Shown in pieces: positions 46,600 to 55,562 of a stretch of 64,000 nt of DNA; positions within the stretch are counted from its first letter, which is position 1, and every line of letters starts with the position of its first letter. Both the position numbers and the translations under genes were made by a program. The notes under the pieces are model-generated. The model did not search any database. It was given only the letters and a program-made list of their open reading frames with translations, and was not told where the DNA came from. The DNA is from Streptomyces sp. XM4193 (GTDB lineage: Bacteria; Actinomycetota; Actinomycetes; Streptomycetales; Streptomycetaceae), in contig NZ_JALLGK010000002.1 in the NCBI RefSeq assembly GCF_023072595.1, positions 310,001-374,000 on the forward strand. The letters are read 5' to 3'.

Positions 46600-47748
46600 G
46601 TGGTTCTGAGAACCTTCGGCTGGTCCTTCGGCGTCACCGCCGCTGGCTTGGCCATCGCAGCATACTTCTGGGGGTGGGAGGGCTTCGCCATCGTGGCGAT
46701 CCTCTCCATCCTGGAAATCTCGTTGTCCTTCGACAACGCCGTGGTCAACGCCGGTGTGCTGAAGAAGATGAATGCCTTCTGGCAGAAGATCTTCCTCACC
46801 ATCGGAATTCTGATCGCTGTCTTCGGTATGCGTCTGGTGTTCCCCGTCGCGATCGTGGCGATCAGTGCCCAGCTGGGCCCGATCGAGGCCGTCGAGCTGG
46901 CGATGAACGACGCGGAAACCTACGAGCAGATGGTGACGGACGCTCACCCGGGCATCGCCGCCTTCGGTGGCATGTTCCTGCTCATGATCTTCCTGAACTT
47001 CCTCTTCGAGGAGCGGGAGCACAAGTGGCTGCCGTGGATCGAGCGTCCGCTGGCCCGTCTCGGCGGTGTCGACGGCCTCTCCGTCTGCCTGGCACTCATC
47101 GCGCTGCTGGGCACCGCCGTGGTGATGGCGCCGGTCGCGCACCAGTACGGGGGTCATGAGGACAAGTCCGCGACGGTGATGCTGGCCGGTATCGCCGGTC
47201 TGGTCACCTACCTCCTGGTCAACGGACTCTCCAGCCACTTCGAGGGCAAGCTCGAAGAGGAGGAGGAGCGCGAGCACGAGGCGGAGGAAGCCGCGCGCCG
47301 CTCCGGCAAGGAGCGCACCGCGGTGGGTGTCGCGGGCAAGGCGGCGTTCTTCCTCTTCCTCTACCTGGAAGTGCTGGACGCCTCCTTCTCCTTCGACGGT
47401 GTGATCGGTGCCTTCGCGGTCACCAACCACATCTTCTGGATGGCGCTCGGTCTGGGCATCGGCGCGATGTACGTCCGTTCGCTCACCGTCTACCTGGTGC
47501 GCGAGGGCACGCTGGACGACTACGTCTACCTCGAGCACGGTGCGCACTACGCGATCGGTGCGCTCGCGACGATCCTGCTGATCACGGTCCGTTGGGAGAT
47601 CAGCGAGGTCATCACGGGTCTGCTCGGAGTGGTGCTGATCGGCCTCTCGTTCGCCTCCTCGCTCCGGTACAACAAACTGCACCGCGGGGACGACGACGGG
47701 GGCGGGGGAGAGGCCCCGGAGAGAGCCAAGGTGACCTCGGACGTGTAG
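46600..47748 (+). CDS. DUF475/TerC-type integral membrane protein
   Basis: 382 aa from GTG 46600. About eight TM helices with the TerC-superfamily acidic motifs EISLSFDNAVVNAGVL (first repeat) and LEVLDASFSFDGVIGAFAVT (second repeat). Between them is a charged loop of Glu/Arg-rich sequence (KLEEEEEREHEAEEAARRSG). TerC proteins move or sense metal ions (Mn2+, Ca2+) with TerD partners. It lies between TerD proteins, so it is probably the membrane hub of this Ter system. Confidence 0.93.
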   Translation: MVLRTFGWSFGVTAAGLAIAAYFWGWEGFAIVAILSILEISLSFDNAVVNAGVLKKMNAFWQKIFLTIGILIAVFGMRLVFPVAIVAISAQLGPIEAVELAMNDAETYEQMVTDAHPGIAAFGGMFLLMIFLNFLFEEREHKWLPWIERPLARLGGVDGLSVCLALIALLGTAVVMAPVAHQYGGHEDKSATVMLAGIAGLVTYLLVNGLSSHFEGKLEEEEEREHEAEEAARRSGKERTAVGVAGKAAFFLFLYLEVLDASFSFDGVIGAFAVTNHIFWMALGLGIGAMYVRSLTVYLVREGTLDDYVYLEHGAHYAIGALATILLITVRWEISEVITGLLGVVLIGLSFASSLRYNKLHRGDDDGGGGEAPERAKVTSDV

Positions 47749-47924
47749 CTGCGCGTCTCGCTGTGTGAACACCGGGTAAAGCCGGGTGTAAAGACAGCCT
47801 CGAATGCGGAACCCTGTGTGCGGGGCGGCCGTCGACGGCGCCGGGAGAAGTTCCTCCCGGACAGCCAACCGACAGCCGCCCCGCGGCAGTTGGGCATCCG
47901 GCGACGGGACAATTGGGGGCACAC

Positions 47925-48674
47925 ATGGTCTCTCTGTGGGAGCACTTTCGCACCGGTGGTGGGACCAGAGGGCAGAGCTTCGAGATGGTGGGCACCGGCT
48001 ATGCCACGGAGCTGACCAAGCGCAATCCCTCCATGTCGCTCACGGCGCAGGGCGCCGACAGCGGCACGATGCGCGTCAATCTCAGCTGGCAGATGCGCCA
48101 GCCCGACATGAACGAACGCCGGCGCCGCAAGGGCTCGTTGCGGCACCCGCTGCAGATGCTCAAGCCGGAGCCGGTGTCCGGTCACACCCAGGGCATGGTC
48201 AATGTGGACCTCGATCTTGCCTGCCTCTACGAGCTCAAGGACGGCCGCAAGGGGGTCGTCCAGCCGCTGGGCGATCTGCTCGGCGACCTCAACGAGCCCC
48301 CGTACCTCAAGCTCACCGGGGACGACCGTTTCGGCTCGGGCTCGGGGGAGACCCTCTACATCAACTGCGACCAGAGCGAGCAGTTCAGTCGGCTGTTGAT
48401 CTTCGTCTACGTCTACGACGCCACGCCTGCCTTCGAGCGCACCAACGCCCTCGTCACGCTGGTGCCGAGCAACGGTCCGCAGGTGGAGGTCAGACTCACC
48501 GAGCGGGCGCCGCAGGCACGCTCCTGCGCTGTGATGCTGATCGAGAACAAGGACGGTGAGCTCATGGTCCGGCGTGAAGTCCGTTATGTGTACGGCTTCC
48601 AGGCGGATCTGGACCGGCTCTACGGCTGGGGCATGACCTGGGGACGCGGCTACAAGTCCACCGGCAAACGCTGA
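47925..48674 (+). CDS. TerA-like TerD-fold protein
   Basis: 249 aa from ATG 47925 with TTGGGGGC upstream. The N-terminal half has GQSFEMVGTGYATELTKRNP and MRVNLSWQMRQPD. The C-terminal half is a TerD-like beta-sandwich with VDLDLACLYELKDG, DDRFGSGSGETLYI and VRREVRYVYGFQADLDRLYGWG. It lacks the DFDLDASA calcium loop of true TerD, matching TerA-type or CABP-type relatives. Separated from the DUF475 gene by 176 nt. Confidence 0.85.
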   Translation: MVSLWEHFRTGGGTRGQSFEMVGTGYATELTKRNPSMSLTAQGADSGTMRVNLSWQMRQPDMNERRRRKGSLRHPLQMLKPEPVSGHTQGMVNVDLDLACLYELKDGRKGVVQPLGDLLGDLNEPPYLKLTGDDRFGSGSGETLYINCDQSEQFSRLLIFVYVYDATPAFERTNALVTLVPSNGPQVEVRLTERAPQARSCAVMLIENKDGELMVRREVRYVYGFQADLDRLYGWGMTWGRGYKSTGKR

Positions 48675-48951
48675 CCGCCCCCAGCCGGGCAGCCGACCGA
48701 CCACCGACCGACCGAGCGACCACCGAACCGGGCGACCACCGGCCGGGCGCCGCACCGAAGCGGCTGCCCGGCCGTACCGGCGTGCCCGTACGGTGGCGCC
48801 CCCGCGCGCGGTAGCCCACAGCGGCCCGCCTCCCACGTGTCGCCCTGCGTCGCCCACGAGCCCCGCGGGACGGCGCATGCCCGTGCTGGACGTCCCGACA
48901 CGACTGCGCCCCGGCCGGGCAGCCGCTGAAGCCCCCGGTGGAGACGTACAG
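48675..48951. other. Convergent gap with low-complexity GACC repeats
   Basis: Between two converging ter genes. 48685-48745 holds imperfect repeats of GACCGACC and GCGACCACCG; no gene or RNA is recognised. Confidence 0.5.
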
Positions 48952-49953
48952 CTAGCGGTTGACGAACTGCGGGCCCTGCGGGGGGAGCGTGAATGCCGGG
49001 TCGGGCTGCGGCGGATAGCCGTACGCGGGTCCGGGCGGCGGGGCGACGGTGCCGGCCCCGTACGCGGGCACCGGGGGCATTCCGGGGGGTGGCGGCGGGT
49101 AGCCGTAGCCGGGCGGCGCTGCCGCGACGGTGGCGGCGGCGCGGTCCGGCACCGGCGGTGCGGGCGGCGGCTCGGGCGCGGGTACGGGGTCCGGCGTCGG
49201 CCCGGGCTCGGGGATCGGCTCGGGCCTGGGCGCCGGCACCGGGTCCGGCTCGGGAATCTCGAGCTCGGACGGAGGCTGGGGTACGCCGGCCTGCGCGGGG
49301 ACCAGTGCTTGCGGCGGGCCGGAGGGGGGTGGCGGCACCGATCCGTCCGAGGAGAGGTCGAGGAAGCCGCCGTCCCCGGAGTCCGCGCTGTCCTCCCCGC
49401 CTGCGCCGCCCTCGCCGTCGTCGACGGAGACGCCGAAGGTCGTCGCCAGGCCGATCAGCCCGCTGGTGTACCCCTGGCCCAGCGCGCGGAACTTCCAGCT
49501 GCCGTCCCGGCGGTAGAGCTCGCCGCAGATCAGAGCGGTCTCCTCGCCCGTCTCCGGCACGATCTCGAAGCGGGTGATCGTCTCGCCGGTGCCGGAGTCG
49601 CGCAGCAACAGCAGCAGGCCGCCCGGCACTTCGGCGAAGGTGCCGCCGTCGGCCGACGCGGCGAGCAGCACCCGGTCCACCGAGGGGTCGAGTGCGGCGA
49701 GATCGGCCTCGACGGTGTCGGTCAGCCCTTCGAGCTCGTGCGTCTTGGCCAGGTGCCGCACCAACCCGGAGGGGTGGCGCGGCTGGTTGTAGAAGACGAA
49801 ATCCGTGTCGTCGCGCACGACGCCCTCGTGACCGAGGAGCAGGGCGGACGCGTCGATGTCCGGGGCGCCGGCGCCCGGCGTCCAACGCAGCACGGCGCGC
49901 ACCGCGGTGGCGTACAGCTGGATGTTGGAGCCCTTGGTCATCAGGTGCGTCAT
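48952..49953 (-). CDS. TerD-domain protein with long proline-rich C-terminal tail
   Basis: 333 aa from ATG 49953 (MTHLMTKGSNIQLYATAVRA); in-frame ATG 49962 is also possible. The TerD domain (about 1-185) has GAPDIDASALLLG, DDTDFVFYNQPRHPSG and GQGYTSGLIGLATTFGVSVDD. The remaining roughly 150 residues are Pro/Ala/Gly/Tyr-rich (PEPDPVPAPRPEP, GYGYPPPPPGMPPVP), a disordered tail. It faces away from the biosynthetic operon starting at 50211, so the two share a divergent control region. Confidence 0.92.
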   Translation of the reverse strand: MTHLMTKGSNIQLYATAVRAVLRWTPGAGAPDIDASALLLGHEGVVRDDTDFVFYNQPRHPSGLVRHLAKTHELEGLTDTVEADLAALDPSVDRVLLAASADGGTFAEVPGGLLLLLRDSGTGETITRFEIVPETGEETALICGELYRRDGSWKFRALGQGYTSGLIGLATTFGVSVDDGEGGAGGEDSADSGDGGFLDLSSDGSVPPPPSGPPQALVPAQAGVPQPPSELEIPEPDPVPAPRPEPIPEPGPTPDPVPAPEPPPAPPVPDRAAATVAAAPPGYGYPPPPPGMPPVPAYGAGTVAPPPGPAYGYPPQPDPAFTLPPQGPQFVNR

Positions 49954-50210
49954 GCCTGCCATCCTGCCTGCTCGCTCCGGAGACGACAACGCGCTGCCGG
50001 TGCCGCGTCGGTGCGGCGCACACGGTCTTCGGGGGCGCCGGAGCGCTCGGTCTCCCGGCGGTTCCCGGATTCCGGTCCTGTGACAGTCCGGTTACCCCAT
50101 TTTCACCCGGACTTCCTCCTTCGTTCAAACACACTGTCGGACGCCGGTCTTACGATGGCCTGTTGGGTCGCGCAGGGAGTGGCCCGTGATGCACGTGAGA
50201 CAGGAGCACC

Positions 50211-51380
50211 ATGCGCCATTTCCGGCACATTGGGCCAGAATCCAGGCAACTGCTCTTCCATCGGGAGCCTGGGGAGTTCCACATGGACTCTCCCGCGAAG
50301 ACCCTTTCCGTTGCGCTCGGAGCCACCCTCTACAGCCCCGCCAACCGCCCCCAGCTCGCCGCGGACATCCTCAAGCAGGCCGCCCGGCACGGTGTGGTCT
50401 CGATGGTTCTGTGCCTCGAGGACTCCATACCGGACGACCAGGTGGTCCCGGCCGAGGCGAATCTGGTGCGGCAGTTCGCCGAGCTGCACGCGACCGCGTC
50501 GCCCGACAGCCTGCCGCTGCTCTTCGTACGGGTGCGGGAGGCGGAGCAGATCACCTCTCTGACCGCCCGCCTCGGTGAGTCGGTGGCGCTGCTGTCGGGG
50601 TTCGTGGTGCCCAAGTTCACCGAGGAGCGCGGCGTCGTGTTCCTGGAGGCGCTGACCGCGGCCGAAAGCGCCTGCGGGAAGCGGCTGTTCGCGATGCCGG
50701 TGCTGGAATCGCCCGAGCTGCTGTATCTGGAGTCCAGGGCCGAGACGCTGCACGGCATCGCACGCGTCGCGGAGAAGTACCGGGACCGCATCCTGGCGCT
50801 GCGGCTGGGAGTGACGGACTTCTGCTCCGCCTACGCGCTGCGCCGCAGCCCCGACATGACCGCCTACGACGTCAAGTCCGTGACCGCGGTCATCTCCGAT
50901 GTGGTGAATGTCTTCGGACGTTCCGACGGCACCGGCTTCACCGTGACCGGCCCGGTCTGGGAGTACTTCCGGCACCAGGAGCGGATGTTCAAACCGCAGC
51001 TGCGGCGCACCCCCTTCACCGGGCGGGGCGCCGACGAGCTGCGCGCCGATCTGATCGCACAGGACATGGACGGGCTGCTCCGGGAGATCCAACTGGACCG
51101 GGTGAACGGTCTCCAGGGGAAGACCTGCATCCACCCCAGCCATGTCGCGCCGGTGCACGCACTGTCGGTTGTCAGCCACGAGGAGTTCAGCGACGCCACT
51201 GATGTGCTGAGCCCCGAGTGCAACGGAGGCGGGGTCGTGCGGTCCGCCTACACCAACAAGATGAATGAGGTGAAGCCCCACCGGGCCTGGGCAGAAAGGA
51301 CTCTGCTGAGGGCCGAGGTCTTCGGAGTCGCGCGTGAGGGCGTGGACTTCGTCGACCTGCTGGGGGCGAGCCTGGCATGA
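50211..51380 (+). CDS. CitE/HpcH-like TIM-barrel lyase of the Ter system
   Basis: 389 aa from ATG 50211 with CAGGAGCACC upstream. HpcH/HpaI-aldolase/citrate-lyase-beta fold: GATLYSPANRP, VLCLEDSIPDD (acidic metal/CoA site), LFVRVREAEQI, FVVPKFTEERG, MPVLESPELLYLE, LRLGVTDFCSAYALRR and GKTCIHPSHVAPVHALS. Comparative genomics has linked such CitE-like enzymes to Ter operons making a predicted nucleoside-like metabolite. First gene of a three-gene operon with 4-nt overlaps. Confidence 0.9.
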   Translation: MRHFRHIGPESRQLLFHREPGEFHMDSPAKTLSVALGATLYSPANRPQLAADILKQAARHGVVSMVLCLEDSIPDDQVVPAEANLVRQFAELHATASPDSLPLLFVRVREAEQITSLTARLGESVALLSGFVVPKFTEERGVVFLEALTAAESACGKRLFAMPVLESPELLYLESRAETLHGIARVAEKYRDRILALRLGVTDFCSAYALRRSPDMTAYDVKSVTAVISDVVNVFGRSDGTGFTVTGPVWEYFRHQERMFKPQLRRTPFTGRGADELRADLIAQDMDGLLREIQLDRVNGLQGKTCIHPSHVAPVHALSVVSHEEFSDATDVLSPECNGGGVVRSAYTNKMNEVKPHRAWAERTLLRAEVFGVAREGVDFVDLLGASLA

Positions 51381-53953
51381 GCGATTTCAGGACAACAGAT
51401 CAGGCGAACCGTGTGAACAACTCCTCCGGCACGACCCCGTCCTCCGGCGACCCCGGCCCGTCCACCGCACCCGCCGCCGGGGCGCCGACCGCCGGAGCGC
51501 CGACCGCCGACCCGTCCACCGCACCCGGCGCCGACGAGCCGTGGAGCGGCCAGTGGGTCACCGATCGACTGGATGTGCGTCTGGAGGGGGAGGGGATCGG
51601 CGATCTGCTCGGCCTCGCCCTGCGCCGCAACCCCCGTCGCGCCCATCTGCTGGTCTCGCGGGTGCTCGGCAAGCACGTCCCGCAGTGCCCCGATCTGATC
51701 TACGGCACCGGGCTCGGCCTGGGCGTACGGGTGCGCGAGCTGCTCGGCCACCAGGAGGCCGCCCGCGCGGTGGTGCTCGGCTACGCCGAGACCGCCACCG
51801 GCCTCGGCCACTGCGTCGCGGACGGCATGGGCAGCGCTCCCTGTCTGCACTCCACCCGCAGGCCGGTTCCGGGGGCGCGTTCCGCGGGCGGCTTCGAGGA
51901 GGAGCACTCCCACCACACCTCCCATCTGCTGCTGCCGCAGGACCCCGAGCTGCTGACCGGGGACGGGCCGCTGGTGCTGGTGGACGACGAGCTCTCCACG
52001 GGCCGCACCATCCGCAACACCATCGCCGCGCTGCACGCGGTGCGCCCCCGCGAGCGGTACGTGATCGTCGCGCTGGTGGACATGCGGGCCGCCGAGGACC
52101 GTGCCGCGCTGGAGAAGTTCGCCGCCGAACTGGGCGCCCGCGTCGACGTGGTGGCGCTGGCCCGCGGCTCCGTCGCACTCCCGCCCGGAGTGCTGGAACG
52201 CGGCCGGGAGCTGGTCGCCGCACACGAGGGCGCCGAGGAGCCCGGGCCGACCCGGCCGAGCCCGGCCACCCCCGAACGCGTCGAACTGCACTGGCCGTTC
52301 GGCCTGCCCGACGGCGGCCGGCACGGCTTCACCCCCGCCCACCGGGCCCGGCTGGAGGCGGCGCTGCCCGCGATGGCCGACCGCCTCGCCGCGGCGATCC
52401 CGGCCGACGCCCGACGCGTACTGGTGCTGGGCAGCGAGGAGTTGATGTACGCGCCGCTGCGGCTCGCCGACGCGCTCACCGGTGTGATCGACGCCGAGGT
52501 GCGCTACTCCACCACCACCCGTTCCCCGGTGCTCCCGGTCGACGACCCCGGCTACGCGATCCGCACCCGGCTCACCTTCCCCGCGCACGACAACCCGGCC
52601 GACGGTCCGGGACCGCGCTACGCCTACAACGTGCACCGCACCGACGGCCCGGGCTTCGACGCGATCGTCGCCGTCACCGACTCCACCGGTGACACGGCCG
52701 AACTCCACGCGCCCGACGGGCTGTTGGCCCGGCTCGCGGAGCACACGCCGCGGCTGCTGTTCGCCGTGCTGCCCTCCCGGCTCCCGTTGCCCCGGCCGCT
52801 GGGCGGCCCGGACTTCTCCTCCTACGACGCGTCCGAGTGCCGCTGGCTGCTCCAGGACCTCTCGGACGTCACGCTGGAGGCGCCGACCGAGGAGCGCGAG
52901 GAGGCGATCCAGAGCGGCGGCGCGCACTACGCCGAGTCGCTGCCGGTCGAGTACCAGCCCAGCCAGGAGTACCAGCAGCTCTTCCACAGCGCACTCGCCG
53001 GCTCCGCACGCCGGGTCGCGCACGCCATCGGCACGGTCACCGAGACCGTGCTCACCGAGCATCTGGAGAAGGTGGGAGCCGCCGCGCGCGCCGCCGGGCG
53101 GCTGCCCGTGCTGGTCTCGCTGGCCAGGGCCGGCACCCCGGTCGGCGTGCTGATGCGCCGCTGGGCGCAGCGCCGGCACGGCCTCACACTGCCGCACTAC
53201 GCCCTGTCCATCGTGCGCGGACGCGGTATCGACACCACCGCTCTGCGCTTTCTGGCCACCCACCACCACCCGCAGGACGTGGTCTTCGTCGACGGCTGGA
53301 CGGGCAAGGGCGCGATCACCGCCGAGCTCGCCGAGGCGCTGGCGCCCCACCCCGAGTTCGACCCGCGTCTCGCGGTGCTCGCCGACCCCGGCTCCTGTGT
53401 GCGCACCTACGGCACCCGCGAGGACTTCCTCATCCCCTCCGCCTGCCTCAACTCCACGGTCTCCGGGCTGATCTCCCGCACGGTGCTCCGCGCCGACCTC
53501 GTCGGTGAGAACGACTTCCACGGCGGGAAGTTCTACCGCGAACTCGCGGACGCCGACCTCTCGCACCACTTCCTGGACTCGATCTGCGCACACTTCGAGG
53601 AGACCTTCGAGTCCTCCTGCGCCGAATCGGCCGCGCTGTCGGCCGCCGATCGCACACCCACCTGGGAGGGTTGGCGCGCGGTGGAGCGGATCAGCCGCGA
53701 GTACGGCATCGGCGACGTCAACCTCGTCAAGCCGGGTGTCGGCGAGACCACCCGGGTGCTGCTGCGCCGCGTTCCGTGGCGCGTACTCGCCCGCCGAGGC
53801 GCGGGGGCCGACCTGGACCACGTACGGCTGCTCGCCGAGCAGCGCGGGGTCCCCGTCGAGGAGGTCGACGAACTCCCGTACAGCTGCGTCGGAATCATCC
53901 ACCCCCGCTACACCAGGGGCGCCACCGGCGCCGACGGAAAGGCCGCCTCGTGA
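51377..53953 (+). CDS. Phosphoribosyltransferase-TRSP-phosphoribosyltransferase (StiP-type) fusion
   Basis: 858 aa starting ATG 51377 in the previous stop (ATGA). Domain order: N-terminal PRTase (about 55-285) with PRPP loop LVLVDDELSTGRTIRNT near residue 200 and HHTSHLLLP. Next a TRSP domain (about 300-465: HWPFGLPDGGRHGFTPAHR, VLGSEELMYAPLRLADAL, VRYSTTTRSPV, YNVHRTDGPGFDA). Then a second PRTase_1/StiP-type domain (about 520-858) with PVLVSLARAGTPVGVLMRRW, ALSIVRGRGIDTTALRF and PRPP loop VFVDGWTGKGAIT near 635. Predicted to build a ribosylated metabolite from PRPP in the Ter pathway. In other genomes these halves can be separate genes. Confidence 0.9.
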   Translation: MSDFRTTDQANRVNNSSGTTPSSGDPGPSTAPAAGAPTAGAPTADPSTAPGADEPWSGQWVTDRLDVRLEGEGIGDLLGLALRRNPRRAHLLVSRVLGKHVPQCPDLIYGTGLGLGVRVRELLGHQEAARAVVLGYAETATGLGHCVADGMGSAPCLHSTRRPVPGARSAGGFEEEHSHHTSHLLLPQDPELLTGDGPLVLVDDELSTGRTIRNTIAALHAVRPRERYVIVALVDMRAAEDRAALEKFAAELGARVDVVALARGSVALPPGVLERGRELVAAHEGAEEPGPTRPSPATPERVELHWPFGLPDGGRHGFTPAHRARLEAALPAMADRLAAAIPADARRVLVLGSEELMYAPLRLADALTGVIDAEVRYSTTTRSPVLPVDDPGYAIRTRLTFPAHDNPADGPGPRYAYNVHRTDGPGFDAIVAVTDSTGDTAELHAPDGLLARLAEHTPRLLFAVLPSRLPLPRPLGGPDFSSYDASECRWLLQDLSDVTLEAPTEEREEAIQSGGAHYAESLPVEYQPSQEYQQLFHSALAGSARRVAHAIGTVTETVLTEHLEKVGAAARAAGRLPVLVSLARAGTPVGVLMRRWAQRRHGLTLPHYALSIVRGRGIDTTALRFLATHHHPQDVVFVDGWTGKGAITAELAEALAPHPEFDPRLAVLADPGSCVRTYGTREDFLIPSACLNSTVSGLISRTVLRADLVGENDFHGGKFYRELADADLSHHFLDSICAHFEETFESSCAESAALSAADRTPTWEGWRAVERISREYGIGDVNLVKPGVGETTRVLLRRVPWRVLARRGAGADLDHVRLLAEQRGVPVEEVDELPYSCVGIIHPRYTRGATGADGKAAS

Positions 53954-54846
53954 GCACCCCGAACCCCTCGACCGAGCCCCGGCCCCGGACTCCGGCGGCG
54001 GTGCCGACGCCCCCGACCGGCTCTGCGGGCACCGAGCGGCGGCACACCCTCTTCGCCAGCGACCTGGACCGCACGCTCATCTACTCCGCCGCGGCGCTCG
54101 GCCTCACCGTGCCGGACGCACAGGCGCCGCGGCTGCTGTGCGTGGAGGTCTACGGCTCCCGCCCGCTCTCGTACATGACCGAGACCGCCGCCCGCACGCT
54201 GGTGGAGGTCGCGGGCCGCACCGAGTTCGTTCCCGCGACCACCCGCACCCGGGAGCAGTACGCCCGGGTCCACCTGCCGGGACCGCCACCGCGGTTCGCG
54301 ATCTGTGCCAACGGCGGCCATCTGCTCGTCGACGGCGAGAGCGACCGGGACTGGCACCGTGAGGTGCGGCGTTCGCTCTCGCGGGACTGCGCACCGCTCG
54401 AGGAGGTGCGCGCGCACCTGCGAAGCACCGGCGACGAGCGCTGGCTGCTCAAGGACCGGGTCGCCGAGGACCTCTTCGCCTATCTGGTGGTCGACCGCGA
54501 GCAGCTGCCGCCGAACTGGGTGAAGGAGCTGGCCGTCTGGGCCCGGCCCCGCGGCTGGTCCGTCTCCCTGCAGGGGCGCAAGATCTACGCCGTACCGGCC
54601 CCGCTCACCAAGAGCGCGGCGCTTGGGGAGGTGGCCCGCAGAACGGGCGCGGAGACCGTCGCCGCGGCCGGGGACTCACTGCTGGACGCCGATCTGCTGG
54701 ACGCCGCCGACCTCGGCTGGCGCCCCGGCCACGGTGAACTCGCAGACTGCGGCTGGCAGTCCGAGCACATCACCGCTCTGGACGTCCGCGGAGTACACGC
54801 GGGGGAGATGATCCTGGCCGAGGCGCTGCGTACTGCTGCCGGCTGA
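53950..54846 (+). CDS. HAD-family phosphatase of the Ter operon
   Basis: 298 aa; GTG 53950 overlaps the previous stop (GTGA). After a Pro-rich tail, HAD motif I is LFASDLDRTLIYS, the middle has ICANGGHLLVDG, motif III Lys lies in LTKSAALGEV, and motif IV is AAGDSLLDADLL. It probably dephosphorylates the product of the upstream PRTase. Its last 77 nt overlap the convergent DUF4383 gene. Confidence 0.9.
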   Translation: MSTPNPSTEPRPRTPAAVPTPPTGSAGTERRHTLFASDLDRTLIYSAAALGLTVPDAQAPRLLCVEVYGSRPLSYMTETAARTLVEVAGRTEFVPATTRTREQYARVHLPGPPPRFAICANGGHLLVDGESDRDWHREVRRSLSRDCAPLEEVRAHLRSTGDERWLLKDRVAEDLFAYLVVDREQLPPNWVKELAVWARPRGWSVSLQGRKIYAVPAPLTKSAALGEVARRTGAETVAAAGDSLLDADLLDAADLGWRPGHGELADCGWQSEHITALDVRGVHAGEMILAEALRTAAG

Positions 54847-55372
54847 ACGCGTACGCGCGGCGCTCCCGCTCGGCCTCCTCGGGGTGGCGGGCGCGCCAGT
54901 ACGGGTTGCTGTGGTCGAGCCCGCCGGAGACCCGTCCGTACATTCCGAAGATCAGCAGCAGCAGGCCGACGGCGAAGCTGAACAGCACGTTCTGCAGCCC
55001 GAAGTTGAGGATGTTGGCGCTGGTCTCCAGCAGTGCCAGGTTGACGAAGCCGCTGAGCAGGAAGGCGATGCCCAGCACGATGTCGAGGGTGGAGGCGAAG
55101 TTCCCGCCGCGCACCGCGCCGACCAGGAGCAGCAGGCCGACAACGACCGACAGCACACTGAGCGCTCCGTTGGTGCTGAGTCCGCCGACGGTGTCGTTGC
55201 CGGTGCTGAAGAACCCGAGCCGGTCCACCAGACCGAGGACGCCGAACGTCAGCAGCACCAGGCCGACGAGTGCGGAGCCGAAGCGGTAGACCCGACTCAG
55301 ACCGTTGTCGACCGGCAGATGCTCGTCCAGCTGGATGTTCAGTTGCCGCCGAAGGGGCTGGGCGAACGCCAT
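54770..55372 (-). CDS. DUF4383 membrane protein
   Basis: 200 aa. Four TM segments at about 30-50, 68-88, 93-113 and 126-146 (FGSALVGLVLLTFGVLGLVD, SVVVGLLLLVGAVRGG and others). DNGLSRVYRFGSALVG at the N-terminus and FGMYGRVSGGLDHSNPYWR near the end are typical of the family. The basic C-terminal tail (RQQYAAPRPG) overlaps the 3' end of the HAD gene on the other strand. Function unknown. Confidence 0.88.
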   Translation of the reverse strand: MAFAQPLRRQLNIQLDEHLPVDNGLSRVYRFGSALVGLVLLTFGVLGLVDRLGFFSTGNDTVGGLSTNGALSVLSVVVGLLLLVGAVRGGNFASTLDIVLGIAFLLSGFVNLALLETSANILNFGLQNVLFSFAVGLLLLIFGMYGRVSGGLDHSNPYWRARHPEEAERERRAYAFSRQQYAAPRPGSSPPRVLRGRPER

Positions 55373-55562
55373 GGCCGCCTCCTCGCCGTGGAAGTCAGGG
55401 CTCTTCCAGCATCGGCGCCCGTCGCCACGAGGACAAGCGCAGTCCGGTGACCTGCATCTCCGGCCCGCGGACGACGGCAGCGCGGCGGGTCAGCGGGGCA
55501 GCCGGGCCAACGGGCCGACGAGGCGGCTGTCGGACGGTGGCCCGGCCCGGCAGTGCGGCGGG

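Noticed and set aside
48685..48745. GACC-rich repeats considered as a CRISPR or attachment site
   Set aside because: Units are irregular and overlapping, with no spacers and no cas or integrase genes nearby.
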